DNA of 64,000 bases. It comes from Salinarimonas soli. GTDB taxonomy: Bacteria > Pseudomonadota > Alphaproteobacteria > Rhizobiales > Beijerinckiaceae. The number at the start of each line of letters is the position of its first letter. Position 1 is the first letter of the stretch. Under the pieces are notes generated by a model that was not told the origin of the DNA, ran no database searches, and worked only from the letters and a program-made list of their open reading frames with translations. Shown piece by piece: positions 29,669-38,903 of this stretch. The stretch is from contig NZ_VUOA01000033.1 of NCBI RefSeq assembly GCF_008386575.1, positions 78,510-142,509 on the forward strand, read 5' to 3'. A program made the position numbers and the translations under genes.

Positions 29669-29760
29669 GCGCGGAGCAAGCCCTTGCCGGATATCGTCCT
29701 TCACGTTTCCTTACCGGCCCCGGCCCCATCATCCCGAATCGCACGCCCGCAAGACCATCG

Positions 29761-30201
29761 ATGACCCCACACCTTCGCCCCTGCCTCGTCGCCCTCGCCC
29801 TCGCCGGCGGGCTCGTCGCCGCCTCCGACGCGCGGGCGGACCTGCGCCTGTGCAACATGACCGGCAGCCGGGTCGGGATCTCGCTCGGGTTCCGCGACGG
29901 GCAGGGCTGGCTGACCGAGGGCTGGTGGAACCTCGCGCCCCGCGCCTGCGAGACGCTCCTGCGCGGCGCCCTCTCGTCCCGCTACTTCTATCTCTACGCC
30001 GTCGACTATGACCGCGGCGGCGAGTGGAGCGGCCGCTCCTTCATGTGCACCCGCGACCGCGAGTTCACCATCCGCGGCGTCGAGGACTGCCTGGCGCGGG
30101 GCTACGACCGCAACGGCTTCTTCGAAATCGACACCGGCGACCAGCGCAGCTGGACCGTCCAGCTCACCGACCCCACACGACCCGGAGGCCCGACACGATG
30201 A
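29761..30201 (+). CDS. DUF1036 secreted protein
   Basis: The 146-residue protein has a signal peptide (LVALALAGGLVAASDARA) followed by a DUF1036 domain: LRLCNMTGSRVGISLGF, EGWWNLAPRACETLL, and Cys-containing MCTRDREFTI and GVEDCLARGY. Two disulfides are likely. Its function is unknown. Its stop overlaps the pyk start (ATGA), an odd pairing of a periplasmic protein with a glycolytic enzyme that recurs in Hyphomicrobiales as far as I recall. Confidence 0.87.
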   Translation: MTPHLRPCLVALALAGGLVAASDARADLRLCNMTGSRVGISLGFRDGQGWLTEGWWNLAPRACETLLRGALSSRYFYLYAVDYDRGGEWSGRSFMCTRDREFTIRGVEDCLARGYDRNGFFEIDTGDQRSWTVQLTDPTRPGGPTR

Positions 30202-31634
30202 AGCGGATGAGACGGACGAAGATCGTCGCGACCCTAGGCCCCGCCTCCGACACCCCGGAGATGGTGCGCCGCCTCCACGAGGCAGGGGCCGACACCTTCC
30301 GCATCAACATGAGCCACCTGCCGCGCGAGGGCTTGCGCGACAAGGTCGCCATGCTGCGCGCGGTCGAGGACCAGGTCCGCCGCCCCATCCCCATCCTCGT
30401 CGACCTCCAGGGGCCGAAGCTGCGCGTGGGCGCCTTCCAGGACGGCGGGGCCATGCTCGCCAACGGCGACGCCTTCACCCTCGATTCGAGCGACCTACCC
30501 GGCGACGGCGCGCGGGTCCAGATGCCCCACCCCGAGATCCTCGCGGCCCTGGAGCCCGGCCACACCCTCCTCATCGACGACGGCAAGATGCGCCTTCGCG
30601 TGAAGGACGTGTCCCGGGGCAAGGCCCTGACGGAGGTCGAGGTCGGCGGGCGCATCTCCAACCGCAAGGGCGTGAGCCTGCCCGACACGCTCCTGCCCAT
30701 CACCGCCATGACCGAGAAGGACCGCTCGGACCTGGAGGCCGCGCTCGACGTGGGCGTCGAGTGGATCGCGCTCTCCTTCGTGCAGCGCGCCGACGACTTG
30801 GCGGATGTGCGCAAGGTGGCCCGCGGCCGGGCGCTGGTGCTCGCCAAGATCGAGAAGCCCCAGGCCATCGTCCATATCGACGACATCATGGAGGCGTCCG
30901 ACGCCATCATGGTGGCGCGCGGCGACCTTGGCGTCGAGATGCCGCTGGAGCAGGTGCCCGGCCTGCAAAAGCGCCTCACGCGTCTCGCTCGCCGCCAGGG
31001 CAAGCCCGTGATCGTCGCGACCCAGATGCTGGAGAGCATGATCACGAGCCCCGTGCCCACCCGCGCCGAGGTCTCGGACGTCGCCACCGCCGTGTTCGAG
31101 GGCGCGGATGCCGTGATGCTCTCCGCCGAGAGCGCGTCGGGCCAGTTCCCCGTCGAGTCCGTCGCCACGATGAGCCGGATCGCCGAGGAGGTGGAGCGCG
31201 ACGCGCTCTACCGCACGATCCTCACGGCCCAGCGCAACGAGCCCGAGGCCACGGGCTCGGACGCCATCGCGGCGGGCGCCCACCAGATCGCCGACACGCT
31301 GGGGCTGAAAGCCATCGCGGCCTGGACCTTCTCGGGCTCCACCGCCATGCGGCTGGCCCGCGAGCGCCCCAACGCCACGGTGCTGGCGCTCACCCCCAAC
31401 CGCGAGACCGCGCGGCGCCTCGGCCTCGTCTGGGGCGTCCACCCCATCGCGACCCGCGACGCCTTCGACATCGACGACATGTCGGCCCGCGCCGCGAAGT
31501 TCGCGATCCGCGAGGGCCTCGCCAAGGTGCACGACCGGATCATCGTCGTGGCCGGCATGCCCTTCGGGACGCCCGGCGCCACCAACCTCGTGCGCATCGC
31601 CTTCGTGACCCAGGAGCACGCCGCCATGGCGTGA
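30198..31634 (+). CDS. pyk: pyruvate kinase
   Basis: The 478-residue enzyme makes pyruvate and ATP from phosphoenolpyruvate. Motifs seen: MRRTKIVATLGPAS at the N-terminus, the K-binding NMSH, LVDLQGPKLRVG, LAKIEKPQAI with the catalytic Lys, and the metal site MVARGDLGVEMPLEQVP. The ATG was chosen over upstream in-frame starts because GGAGG precedes it and it overlaps the DUF1036 stop. Confidence 0.96.
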   Translation: MKRMRRTKIVATLGPASDTPEMVRRLHEAGADTFRINMSHLPREGLRDKVAMLRAVEDQVRRPIPILVDLQGPKLRVGAFQDGGAMLANGDAFTLDSSDLPGDGARVQMPHPEILAALEPGHTLLIDDGKMRLRVKDVSRGKALTEVEVGGRISNRKGVSLPDTLLPITAMTEKDRSDLEAALDVGVEWIALSFVQRADDLADVRKVARGRALVLAKIEKPQAIVHIDDIMEASDAIMVARGDLGVEMPLEQVPGLQKRLTRLARRQGKPVIVATQMLESMITSPVPTRAEVSDVATAVFEGADAVMLSAESASGQFPVESVATMSRIAEEVERDALYRTILTAQRNEPEATGSDAIAAGAHQIADTLGLKAIAAWTFSGSTAMRLARERPNATVLALTPNRETARRLGLVWGVHPIATRDAFDIDDMSARAAKFAIREGLAKVHDRIIVVAGMPFGTPGATNLVRIAFVTQEHAAMA

Positions 31635-31657
31635 GGGCGCCTCAGCGCCGCCCCGCG

Positions 31658-31673
31658 TTAACCCTCCGCTAAC
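31658..31673 (+). promoter_or_regulatory. candidate CtrA-binding site upstream of flhA
   Basis: TTAA-N7-CTAAC matches the alphaproteobacterial CtrA consensus TTAA-N7-TTAAC at all but one base. It lies 54 bp before the flhA start. CtrA controls flagellar genes in many alphaproteobacteria, so the assignment is reasonable but unproven. Confidence 0.5.
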
Positions 31674-31679
31674 CATGCA

Positions 31680-31698
31680 CCCGGCAAGACTTGCCGGG
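31680..31698 (+). promoter_or_regulatory. palindrome upstream of flhA
   Basis: CCCGGCAAG-A-CTTGCCGGG is a perfect 9-bp dyad with a 1-bp centre, 28 bp before the flhA start. A tight odd-centred dyad suggests a protein operator rather than an RNA hairpin, though it could also form a stem in the leader. Confidence 0.5.
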
Positions 31699-31726
31699 CA
31701 GCTGTGCGACCGGGGGCGGGTGGAGG

Positions 31727-33844
31727 ATGAGCGATGCGGCGGGTGCCGTCCGGACGGGCGCGGGGCTGGCGGCCCTAGGCCTGGGCAACCTGGCGGGCCG
31801 CAAGGACCTGTTCCTCGCCGGCGGCGTCATGGGCATCCTCGTGGTGCTCATCTTCCCGCTGCCGGCGGTCCTGCTCGACCTGCTCCTCGCCGTCTCGATC
31901 ATCCTCTCCGTGCTGATCCTGATGACGAGCCTCTTCATCGAGGAGCCGCTGGAGTTCTCGTCCTTCCCCACCGTTCTCCTCATCGCCACCATGCTGCGGC
32001 TGGCGCTGAACCTCGCCTCGACCCGCCTCATCCTCTCCCAGGGCCATACGGGCTCCTCCGCCGCGGGCCACGTCATCGAGGCCTTCGGGGGCTTCGTGAT
32101 GGGGGGCAACTTCGTCATCGGGATCATCGTGTTCGCGATCCTGGTGCTCGTGAACTTCGTGGTGATCACCAAGGGCTCGGGGCGCATCGCCGAGGTGGCG
32201 GCCCGCTTCACCCTCGACGCCATGCCCGGCAAGCAGATGGCGATCGACGCCGACCTCTCGGCGGGCCTCATCGACGACAAGGAGGCGCGCCGGCGCCGAA
32301 CGGCGCTCGAGGACGAGGCCTCCTTCTTCGGCGCCATGGACGGCGCCTCCAAGTTCGTGCGCGGCGACGCCATCGCTGGCCTGCTCATCACCTTCATCAA
32401 CGTGGTCGGCGGCATCGTCATCGGCGTGGCGCAGATGGGTCTCAGCTTCTCGGAGGCCGGCCACACCTACACCCTGCTCACCGTCGGCGACGGCCTCGTC
32501 TCGCAGATCCCCGCCCTCGTGGTCTCGACCGCCGCGGGCCTCCTCGTCTCGAAGGCTGGCGTGCGCGGGGCCGCCGACAAGGCTGTGGGGCGCCAGCTCT
32601 CGAACTACCCCAAAGCGCTCGGCATGTCGGCGGGCGTCATGGGGATTCTCGCGCTCCTGCCGGGCATCCCTTTCTTGCCCTTCATGGCGCTCGCGGGCGC
32701 CGCCGGCTGGCTCGCCTACACGGGCAAGGGGCTCGCCGGGCCCGCGGCCGCGGGGCTCGACGCGGAAGGCCGCCCCCTGGAGGCCGGCGCCGACGCCGCG
32801 CCGAAGGAGGAACCGATCGCCGACGTGCTGCGGATCGACGACCTCAAGATCGAGATCGGCTACGCCATCCTGCCCCTCGTCAACGCCGCCGACGGCTCGG
32901 ACCGGCTCACCGAGCAGATCAAGGCGCTACGCCGCCAGCTCGCCTCCGAGATGGGCTTCGTGATGCCCTCCGTGCGCATCCTCGACAACGTCCAGCTCGA
33001 GGCCAACGCCTACGTGGTCCGGGTCAAGGAGATCGAGGCCGGCACGGGCATGGTGTTCCCGGGCCAGTTCATGGCCATGGACCCCATGGGCGGACAGGTC
33101 CAGCTGCCGGGCCACCACATGCTGGAGCCCACCTTCGGCCTGCCCGCCACCTGGATCGACGCGGCCCTGCGCGACGACGCCCAGCTGCGCGGCTACACCG
33201 TCGTCGACGCCTCCACCGTGATCTCGACGCACCTCACCGAGATCATCAAGGCCCACATGCCGGAGCTCCTCTCGCATATCGAGGTGCAGAAGCTCCTGAA
33301 GGAGCTGCCCAAGGAGCACGCCGAGCTCGTCAAGGAGATCGTGCCCTCCCAGATCACCACCACGGGGATCCAGCGGGTGCTGCAGATGCTGCTCGCCGAG
33401 CGGGTCTCGATCCGCGACCTCGGCACCATCCTGGAGGGCATCGCCGAGGTGGTGGGGGTGGTGAAAAGCCCCCGCGACGTGGTGGAGCACGTGCGCGGCC
33501 GCCTCGCCCGCCAGATCTGCGCCCAGTACACGGGCCCGCACGGCCAGCTGCCGATCATCACCCTCTCGGCGGGCTGGGAGCAGGCCTTCCTGGAATCGAT
33601 CGTCGGCCAGGGCGAGGACCGCCACCTCGCCATGCAGCCCTCGCGCCTCACCGAGTTCGTCCACCAGGTTCGCGATCGCTTCGAGGACGCCGCCCGCATG
33701 GGCGAGATGCCCGTCCTCGTCACCTCCGTCCAGTCCCGCCCCTTCGTCCGCTCCATCATCGAGCGCTTCCGCCGCGAGACCGCCGTCATGAGCCAGGGCG
33801 AGATCCACCCGCGCGTGCGCCTGAAGACGGTGGGGAGCGTCTAG
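31727..33844 (+). CDS. flhA: flagellar export apparatus protein FlhA
   Basis: The 705-residue inner-membrane protein is the large subunit of the flagellar type III export gate. The N-terminal half has about eight membrane helices and family signatures (LRLALNLASTRLIL, SKFVRGDAIAGLLI); the C-terminal half is the cytoplasmic nonamer ring that docks chaperones. The start MSDAAGAV was chosen over an upstream ATG inside the palindrome. No other flagellar gene is in the window, so flhA is separate from the main cluster. A CtrA-like site lies upstream. Confidence 0.95.
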   Translation: MSDAAGAVRTGAGLAALGLGNLAGRKDLFLAGGVMGILVVLIFPLPAVLLDLLLAVSIILSVLILMTSLFIEEPLEFSSFPTVLLIATMLRLALNLASTRLILSQGHTGSSAAGHVIEAFGGFVMGGNFVIGIIVFAILVLVNFVVITKGSGRIAEVAARFTLDAMPGKQMAIDADLSAGLIDDKEARRRRTALEDEASFFGAMDGASKFVRGDAIAGLLITFINVVGGIVIGVAQMGLSFSEAGHTYTLLTVGDGLVSQIPALVVSTAAGLLVSKAGVRGAADKAVGRQLSNYPKALGMSAGVMGILALLPGIPFLPFMALAGAAGWLAYTGKGLAGPAAAGLDAEGRPLEAGADAAPKEEPIADVLRIDDLKIEIGYAILPLVNAADGSDRLTEQIKALRRQLASEMGFVMPSVRILDNVQLEANAYVVRVKEIEAGTGMVFPGQFMAMDPMGGQVQLPGHHMLEPTFGLPATWIDAALRDDAQLRGYTVVDASTVISTHLTEIIKAHMPELLSHIEVQKLLKELPKEHAELVKEIVPSQITTTGIQRVLQMLLAERVSIRDLGTILEGIAEVVGVVKSPRDVVEHVRGRLARQICAQYTGPHGQLPIITLSAGWEQAFLESIVGQGEDRHLAMQPSRLTEFVHQVRDRFEDAARMGEMPVLVTSVQSRPFVRSIIERFRRETAVMSQGEIHPRVRLKTVGSV

Positions 33845-33846
33845 CT

Positions 33847-34000
33847 CCCCTCCCCCTTGTGGGGAGGGGCTGGGGGTGGGGGTCGAAAAGTCGGAGCGGC
33901 GGATCGGGAGGGGCGCATGCAGGGTCGTACAGCCCTATCCTGGAATGGTCCCTCTCGCGTCCCGACCCCCACCCCTAACCCTCCCCGCAAGGGGGAGGGG
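33847..34000. repeat. long intergenic palindrome, family A copy 2
   Basis: A 154-bp relative of the element at 13541, with arms CCCCTCCCCCTTGTGGGG and the complement, and the same central words AAGTCGGAGC and GTACAGCCCT. It begins 3 bp after the flhA stop and ends 9 bp before the convergent gene's stop. Confidence 0.85.
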
Positions 34001-34008
34001 GATAGCCT

Positions 34009-35010
34009 TCAGCCCGGCCCCGGGGCCGGCGGCTGCGGCGCCCCCGTCCCCACATTCTCCCGCAGCGCCTTGGCGAGGCGGTTGCGCTCGAAGGAGAGGA
34101 CCACGACGAGGCCGAAGGCGAGGGGGATGAGGAGGTAGAACAGGCGGAAGATGAGGAGCGCCGCCAGCACCTGCGCCTTGGGCGCGTCGGGCATGGCCGT
34201 GATGAAGATGAGCTCGAACACGCCCAGGCCCCCCGGCGCGTGCGAGATCAGGGCCGCCGAGAACGAGGCTAGGAACACGGCGAGCACCACCCAATAGCCC
34301 GGGTTTCCGGCCTCGGGCAGGGCGAAATAGATGATGCCGGCGGCTCCCAGGAGCTCCAGGGGCGCGGCGAAGAGCTGGCGAAGCGCGATGCCGGGCCGGG
34401 GATATTCGAGCCGGAAGGTGCGGATCACGAGGGGCTTGAAGCCGAGGATCGAGCCGATCGTGTAGAGCGCCACGAAGCCCAGGAGCCCGAGGCCGATGAG
34501 GCGGGCCGTGGTGGCGTTGGTGAGGAAGTCGGGCAGGAGCCCGTCGAGCCGCGCCATCACCTGCGGCTCGAGGGTGAGCACGAGCCCGCCGAGCAGGATC
34601 GTGCCCAGGCCGAAGGTGAAGGAGCAAAGCGCCACGAGCACCGCCACCTGTCCCGTGCTCAGGCCCTTCGAGGAATAGGCCCGATAGCGCACCATCGCGC
34701 CCGAGAACACCGAGGCGCCGATATTGTGCGAGAGCGCGTAGGTGGTGAACGAGCACATGGCCACGAACACCCACGAGATGTGCCGCACGCCCAGATGCAG
34801 GAGCGCGATGCGGTCGTACCAGGCCAGCGCCGCATAGGCCACGAGGGTCGAGAGGGCGGCGAGCAGGTACTGGGTCGGGGTGATGGCCTCCAGGCTCGCC
34901 ACGATGTCGCGCGCCGAGATCGCCCTCATCTCCTTGAACAGAAGCCACCCCGAGAACACCACCGCGAGCAGGCCGATCACCGGCCAGACATATTCAAGCT
35001 TGCTCTTCAT
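34009..35010 (-). CDS. YbhN/lysylphosphatidylglycerol synthase-type membrane protein
   Basis: The 333-residue protein has about 8-9 membrane helices and matches the UPF0104/LPG synthase transmembrane family (LSHNIGASVFSGAMVRYRAY, SHAPGGLGVFELIF). It lacks the soluble catalytic domain of MprF, so it is not itself an aminoacyl-lipid synthase; lipid transport or flipping is a common guess. Confidence 0.86.
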   Translation of the reverse strand: MKSKLEYVWPVIGLLAVVFSGWLLFKEMRAISARDIVASLEAITPTQYLLAALSTLVAYAALAWYDRIALLHLGVRHISWVFVAMCSFTTYALSHNIGASVFSGAMVRYRAYSSKGLSTGQVAVLVALCSFTFGLGTILLGGLVLTLEPQVMARLDGLLPDFLTNATTARLIGLGLLGFVALYTIGSILGFKPLVIRTFRLEYPRPGIALRQLFAAPLELLGAAGIIYFALPEAGNPGYWVVLAVFLASFSAALISHAPGGLGVFELIFITAMPDAPKAQVLAALLIFRLFYLLIPLAFGLVVVLSFERNRLAKALRENVGTGAPQPPAPGPG

Positions 35011-35088
35011 GGGGACGGCATCTCGGGGACGGGGCGCTTGGGCCGGAGGCTGCTCCTCTCATAGCGCGGGACGGTGCAAAAGGCGAAT

Positions 35089-35955
35089 TCACAAGCCCCG
35101 CGCCTCCAGCCAGTCGAGAACCGCGCCGGCGGTCTCCTCGGCGTCGTCGTCGAGCATGAGGAAGTGCCCCATCCGAGGCACGATCCGCACCTGGCCGCCG
35201 TGGTAGAACGCCGTCCGCCGGGTCGAGACGGGCCAGACCAGGCGGTCGTCCGCGCCGCCGAGCACCAAGGCCGGCACGCCGATCGCGGCCGCCGGCAGGA
35301 TGGGCCCCGGCAGATGCGCCTCCGCGAGCGCCCGGGCCGATTCCGGGGTCATGCGCGCCGCGTAGCGCGCCGCCCGGCGCACCGGCACGCCCTCGGAGAA
35401 CAGGACCCGCAGGAGCGCGTCCGAGATCGGCGCGCGCTCGCGGGCGAGCGAGCCCATGAAGCTCTCCGACCAGATCAGCGGCTCGGTGAGCGCGAGCCTC
35501 GGCCCAACCACCGCAAGCCCTTCGGGCGGCAGGGAGCCGAGCAGCACCAGGCCGCGCAAGGGCAAGCGCCCGAGCGCGAGCTGCGCCAGGAGCCCGCCGA
35601 GGGAATGGCCGACCAGGATCGGCGGCTCGCGCAACGACGCCACGACCCGGCGCAGGTCGGCACCGAAATCCGCGAGGCTCGTGGTGTCGAGGGCCTCGTG
35701 CCCCTCGCTTCGCCCATGCCCCCTGAGGCTCACGGCCGCGACCGCGCGCCCGCGCCGCGCCAGGAACGGCATCATCCGCTCCGCCCAGATCCAGGCGCCG
35801 CCGAAGGCACCATGCACGAACAGGATCGGCGCGCCCCGCGACGGCCCGGGCGGGCCCGCGGCGACGATCTCCAGGGCCGGGCCGTCCCCGCCGCCGAGCA
35901 TGCGCGTGGCGAGGGCGGGCGCCTCGTCCGGCGCGGCGCCGAACGCCACCGTCAC
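35089..35955 (-). CDS. alpha/beta hydrolase
   Basis: The 288-residue protein has FVHGAFGGAWIW for the oxyanion hole, the nucleophile elbow LVGHSLGG, an acid in GGADDRLV, and a late His in RMGHFLML. The substrate is unknown. It begins with GTG; no better ATG is nearby. Confidence 0.85.
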   Translation of the reverse strand: MTVAFGAAPDEAPALATRMLGGGDGPALEIVAAGPPGPSRGAPILFVHGAFGGAWIWAERMMPFLARRGRAVAAVSLRGHGRSEGHEALDTTSLADFGADLRRVVASLREPPILVGHSLGGLLAQLALGRLPLRGLVLLGSLPPEGLAVVGPRLALTEPLIWSESFMGSLARERAPISDALLRVLFSEGVPVRRAARYAARMTPESARALAEAHLPGPILPAAAIGVPALVLGGADDRLVWPVSTRRTAFYHGGQVRIVPRMGHFLMLDDDAEETAGAVLDWLEARGL

Positions 35956-36063
35956 CGCCTCCCCCCGCCGGTGGATGGGACGTGTGGTTCGCGCTTGCGC
36001 ATCAGGGGGGCTCCTGCTCGTCTGAGGGTCCCCTTATAAAGCCCGTTTCCCCGGTTCGATCCC

Positions 36064-36654
36064 ATGCTGAAAGACGGCTACACCGACATTGCACCCGGCA
36101 AGATCGCCGCGGTGGTGACCTATCTTGCCATGACGGCGCCGCCTGTGGATCTCGAGCGCCCCGCCCTCGACCTCGCCCCCCTGCGGGGCGACCCTGCGCG
36201 CTACCGGGCGCTGTTTCGCCGCGTGGGCGAGCCGTGGCTCTGGTTCGGCCGCGCTGGGCTCAGCGACGACGCCCTCGCCCGGATCATCGACGATCCCGCC
36301 GTCGAGGCCTACGCCCTGCGCCACGACGGCGCCGACGCCGGCCTCCTGGAGCTCGATTTCCGAAATCCCGGCGAGTGCGAGCTCGGCTATTTCGGCCTCG
36401 TCCCCGAGGCTACGGGCCGGGGCCTGGGCCGATCCCTCATGCGCGAAGCGATCGCCCGGGCCTTCGCCCGTCCGATCGGGCGCTTCTTTGTCCATACCTG
36501 CACCCTCGACGATCCCCGCGCCCTGCCCTTCTACATCCGCGCCGGCTTTCGTCCCTACAAGCGCGCCATCGAGGTCGCCGACGACCCGCGCCTCGCCGGA
36601 GCGCTGCCCATGGAGGCCGCGCCCCATTGCCCCGTGCTGCCACCGCAGGATTGA
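36064..36654 (+). CDS. GNAT family N-acetyltransferase
   Basis: The 196-residue protein has the acetyl-CoA loop ATGRGLGRSLMREAI and the late beta-bulge segment DDPRALPFYIRAGFRPY. The first 30 residues are extra and the real start could be a downstream ATG (MTAPPVDL). The substrate is unknown. It precedes an EamA transporter by 59 bp. Confidence 0.82.
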   Translation: MLKDGYTDIAPGKIAAVVTYLAMTAPPVDLERPALDLAPLRGDPARYRALFRRVGEPWLWFGRAGLSDDALARIIDDPAVEAYALRHDGADAGLLELDFRNPGECELGYFGLVPEATGRGLGRSLMREAIARAFARPIGRFFVHTCTLDDPRALPFYIRAGFRPYKRAIEVADDPRLAGALPMEAAPHCPVLPPQD

Positions 36655-36713
36655 CGGCGCGCCCCGGATCCTGTCGAACGCCCCTAAAGGTCCGCCTCAC
36701 ACGGTCGCGCTCC

Positions 36714-37619
36714 ATGACCTCCCTGCCCGGCCCGGGCCTTCTCCTCGCCCTCGGCGCCGCCTTCTCCTACGGCTTCAACGTGGTCTTCGCCCGCATGGCC
36801 GCGGACGACGGCATCACGGGGGTGAGCCTCGTGATCTACCGGGCCCTCGTGATGCTCGCCCTCGTCGGCGTCGCGGCCCTGCTGTGGCGGCGCTCGCTGC
36901 GCGTGCCGCGGGAGGAGTGGCGGGCGATGGGCGTCCTGGGCCTGGCGAGCCTCGGGATCGGCACGGCCTATCTCTCCTCCGTGGCGTTCGTCCCCGTCTC
37001 GGTCGCCGTGGTGATCTTCTACACCTTCCCGATCCTCATCGTGCTCGCGAGCCCCTTCGTCGAGGGACGGCGGCTCGGGGCGCCGCTGCTCGGCGTCGCG
37101 GCGCTCGCCTTCGTGGGCGTGGTCTGCGTGGTGGGCCCCGGCTTCGAGCGGCTCGATCCCCGGGGCGTGGGGCTCGCCCTCGTGGCGAGCGTGTGCACGG
37201 CGGTCCAGTTCTTCGCCGCCGCGCGGGCGACGCGGACAGGCCTCGTCGCGAAGGTGTTCTGGATCAACCTCATCGTCATCCCGACCACCCTTCTCGTCGC
37301 CCTCGCCTTCGGAGCCCTCAACCCGCCCGCCGATTTGCTGCGGGCGCCCTGGGCCGTGACCCTCACCATCGCGGGCTTCGTGATCGGCTTCTTCCTCCAG
37401 ATCGCGTCCCTGGTGCGGGCCGCGCCCGTGGTGATCGGGCTCGCCTTCTGCGCCGAGCCCGTGGTGGCGACCTTGAGCTCCGCCGCGATCCTCGGCGAGC
37501 GCCTAGGCCCCCTCCAGCTCCTCGGCGGCGCCCTCGTGCTGGCCGCCATCATGGCGAACGTGATCCTCGACAACCGCCCCACAGCCCGCGGGCGAAACCC
37601 CGTGAGCGAGACCCCATGA
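36714..37619 (+). CDS. EamA/DMT family transporter
   Basis: The 301-residue protein has ten predicted helices in two EamA halves, with AFSYGFNVVFARMAADDG at the start and LGERLGPLQLLGGALVLAAI near the end. Its stop overlaps the ATG of the COG0523 gene (ATGA), so the two are co-translated. That coupling raises a possible link to metal or metabolite export, but the substrate is unknown. Confidence 0.88.
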   Translation: MTSLPGPGLLLALGAAFSYGFNVVFARMAADDGITGVSLVIYRALVMLALVGVAALLWRRSLRVPREEWRAMGVLGLASLGIGTAYLSSVAFVPVSVAVVIFYTFPILIVLASPFVEGRRLGAPLLGVAALAFVGVVCVVGPGFERLDPRGVGLALVASVCTAVQFFAAARATRTGLVAKVFWINLIVIPTTLLVALAFGALNPPADLLRAPWAVTLTIAGFVIGFFLQIASLVRAAPVVIGLAFCAEPVVATLSSAAILGERLGPLQLLGGALVLAAIMANVILDNRPTARGRNPVSETP

Positions 37620-38785
37620 GCAAGCCCGCCATGACCCAGCGCCCCACGCCGATCCCGCTCACCGTGCTCACGGGCTTCCTCGGCGCGGGCAAGACCACCC
37701 TGCTCAACCGCCTCCTCCAGGACGAGGCGCTGCGGGACACGGTGGTGATCATCAACGAGTTCGGCGAGATCGGCCTCGACCATCTCCTCGTCGAGACGGT
37801 GGACGAGGGCCTCGTCCTGCTCGCGGCGGGCTGCCTGTGCTGCACGGTGCGCGGCGACCTCATCGCCACCCTGGAGGACCTGCTCCGGCAGCGCGACAAC
37901 GACCGGATCACCCCCTTCCGGCGCGTGCTCATCGAGACCACGGGGCTCGCCGACCCGGCCCCCATCCTGCACGCGCTCCTCTACCACCCCTACCTGTCCC
38001 TGCGCTTCGCCGTGGAGGGCGTGGTGACGGTGGTGGACGCGGTGAACGGCGCCTCGACCCTCGACGCCCATGCCGAGGCCGTGCGCCAGGCCGCCGTCGC
38101 CGACCGCATCGTGCTCACCAAGACCGATCTCGCCGAGCCCGCCGCCACGGGGGCGCTGCTCGCGCGCCTGCACGCCCTCAACCCGGGCGCCCGCGTCCTC
38201 ACCGCCGTGAACGGCGCCGTCCCGGCGGCCGAAATGATCGGCGGCGCCTTCGGCCCCGACGGCAAGATCGCCGACGTGCGCGCCTGGCTCACGGCGGAAG
38301 CGGTGGAGGAGGCGGAGCGCCAGGCCCATGCTCATGCTCATGCCCATCAGCACGGCCATGGCCACTATCACCACGGGCACGGCCATCACCACGACGTGAA
38401 CCGCCACGACGCCAGCATCCGGGCCTTCGCGCTGACCACGGACAAGCCCGTGCCGCAGGCGAGCCTCGACATGTTCCTCGACCTCCTGCGCTCTGCGCAC
38501 GGGCCGAAGCTCCTGCGGCTGAAGGGGATCGTGGGCCTCGCCGAGGATCCCGACCGCCCCGTGGTGATCCATGGCGTCCAGCACGTGATCCACGTGCCCG
38601 CGATCCTGCCCGCCTGGCCCGACGCGGACCGGCGCTCGCGCCTCGTCTTCATCGTGAGCGATCTCGACAAGCACTTCGTCGAGCGCCTGTGGCGCGCCTT
38701 CCTCGGCGAGCCCGGGATCGACCAGCCCGACGCCGCCGCCCTGAGCGACAACCCGCTCGCGATCCCCGGCGGCCGCAGCGCGTAA
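37616..38785 (+). CDS. COG0523 (CobW/P47K) GTPase metallochaperone
   Basis: The 389-residue protein has Walker A GFLGAGKTT (20-28), the metal-binding CLCC motif (73-76), LIETTGLADP, a base-specificity TKTD, and a CobW C-terminal domain. A His-rich stretch (about 236-262) of alternating His with Ala or Gly lies between the domains and would bind Zn, Co or Ni. The family inserts metal into target enzymes. There is no cobalamin gene nearby, so a zinc or iron role is equally likely. It overlaps the EamA gene upstream. Confidence 0.92.
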   Translation: MSKPAMTQRPTPIPLTVLTGFLGAGKTTLLNRLLQDEALRDTVVIINEFGEIGLDHLLVETVDEGLVLLAAGCLCCTVRGDLIATLEDLLRQRDNDRITPFRRVLIETTGLADPAPILHALLYHPYLSLRFAVEGVVTVVDAVNGASTLDAHAEAVRQAAVADRIVLTKTDLAEPAATGALLARLHALNPGARVLTAVNGAVPAAEMIGGAFGPDGKIADVRAWLTAEAVEEAERQAHAHAHAHQHGHGHYHHGHGHHHDVNRHDASIRAFALTTDKPVPQASLDMFLDLLRSAHGPKLLRLKGIVGLAEDPDRPVVIHGVQHVIHVPAILPAWPDADRRSRLVFIVSDLDKHFVERLWRAFLGEPGIDQPDAAALSDNPLAIPGGRSA

Positions 38786-38903
38786 GAAGAGAGTTAATTT
38801 CGCCTCAAAAGGTATGGTTCTTGAAAGGTGAAGGGCTGTCGGCGTTCCGCCGGTGCGGATCGTCCCGAAACGGGACGGTTGCGGATCGAAAGAGGGTGCA
38901 GCC

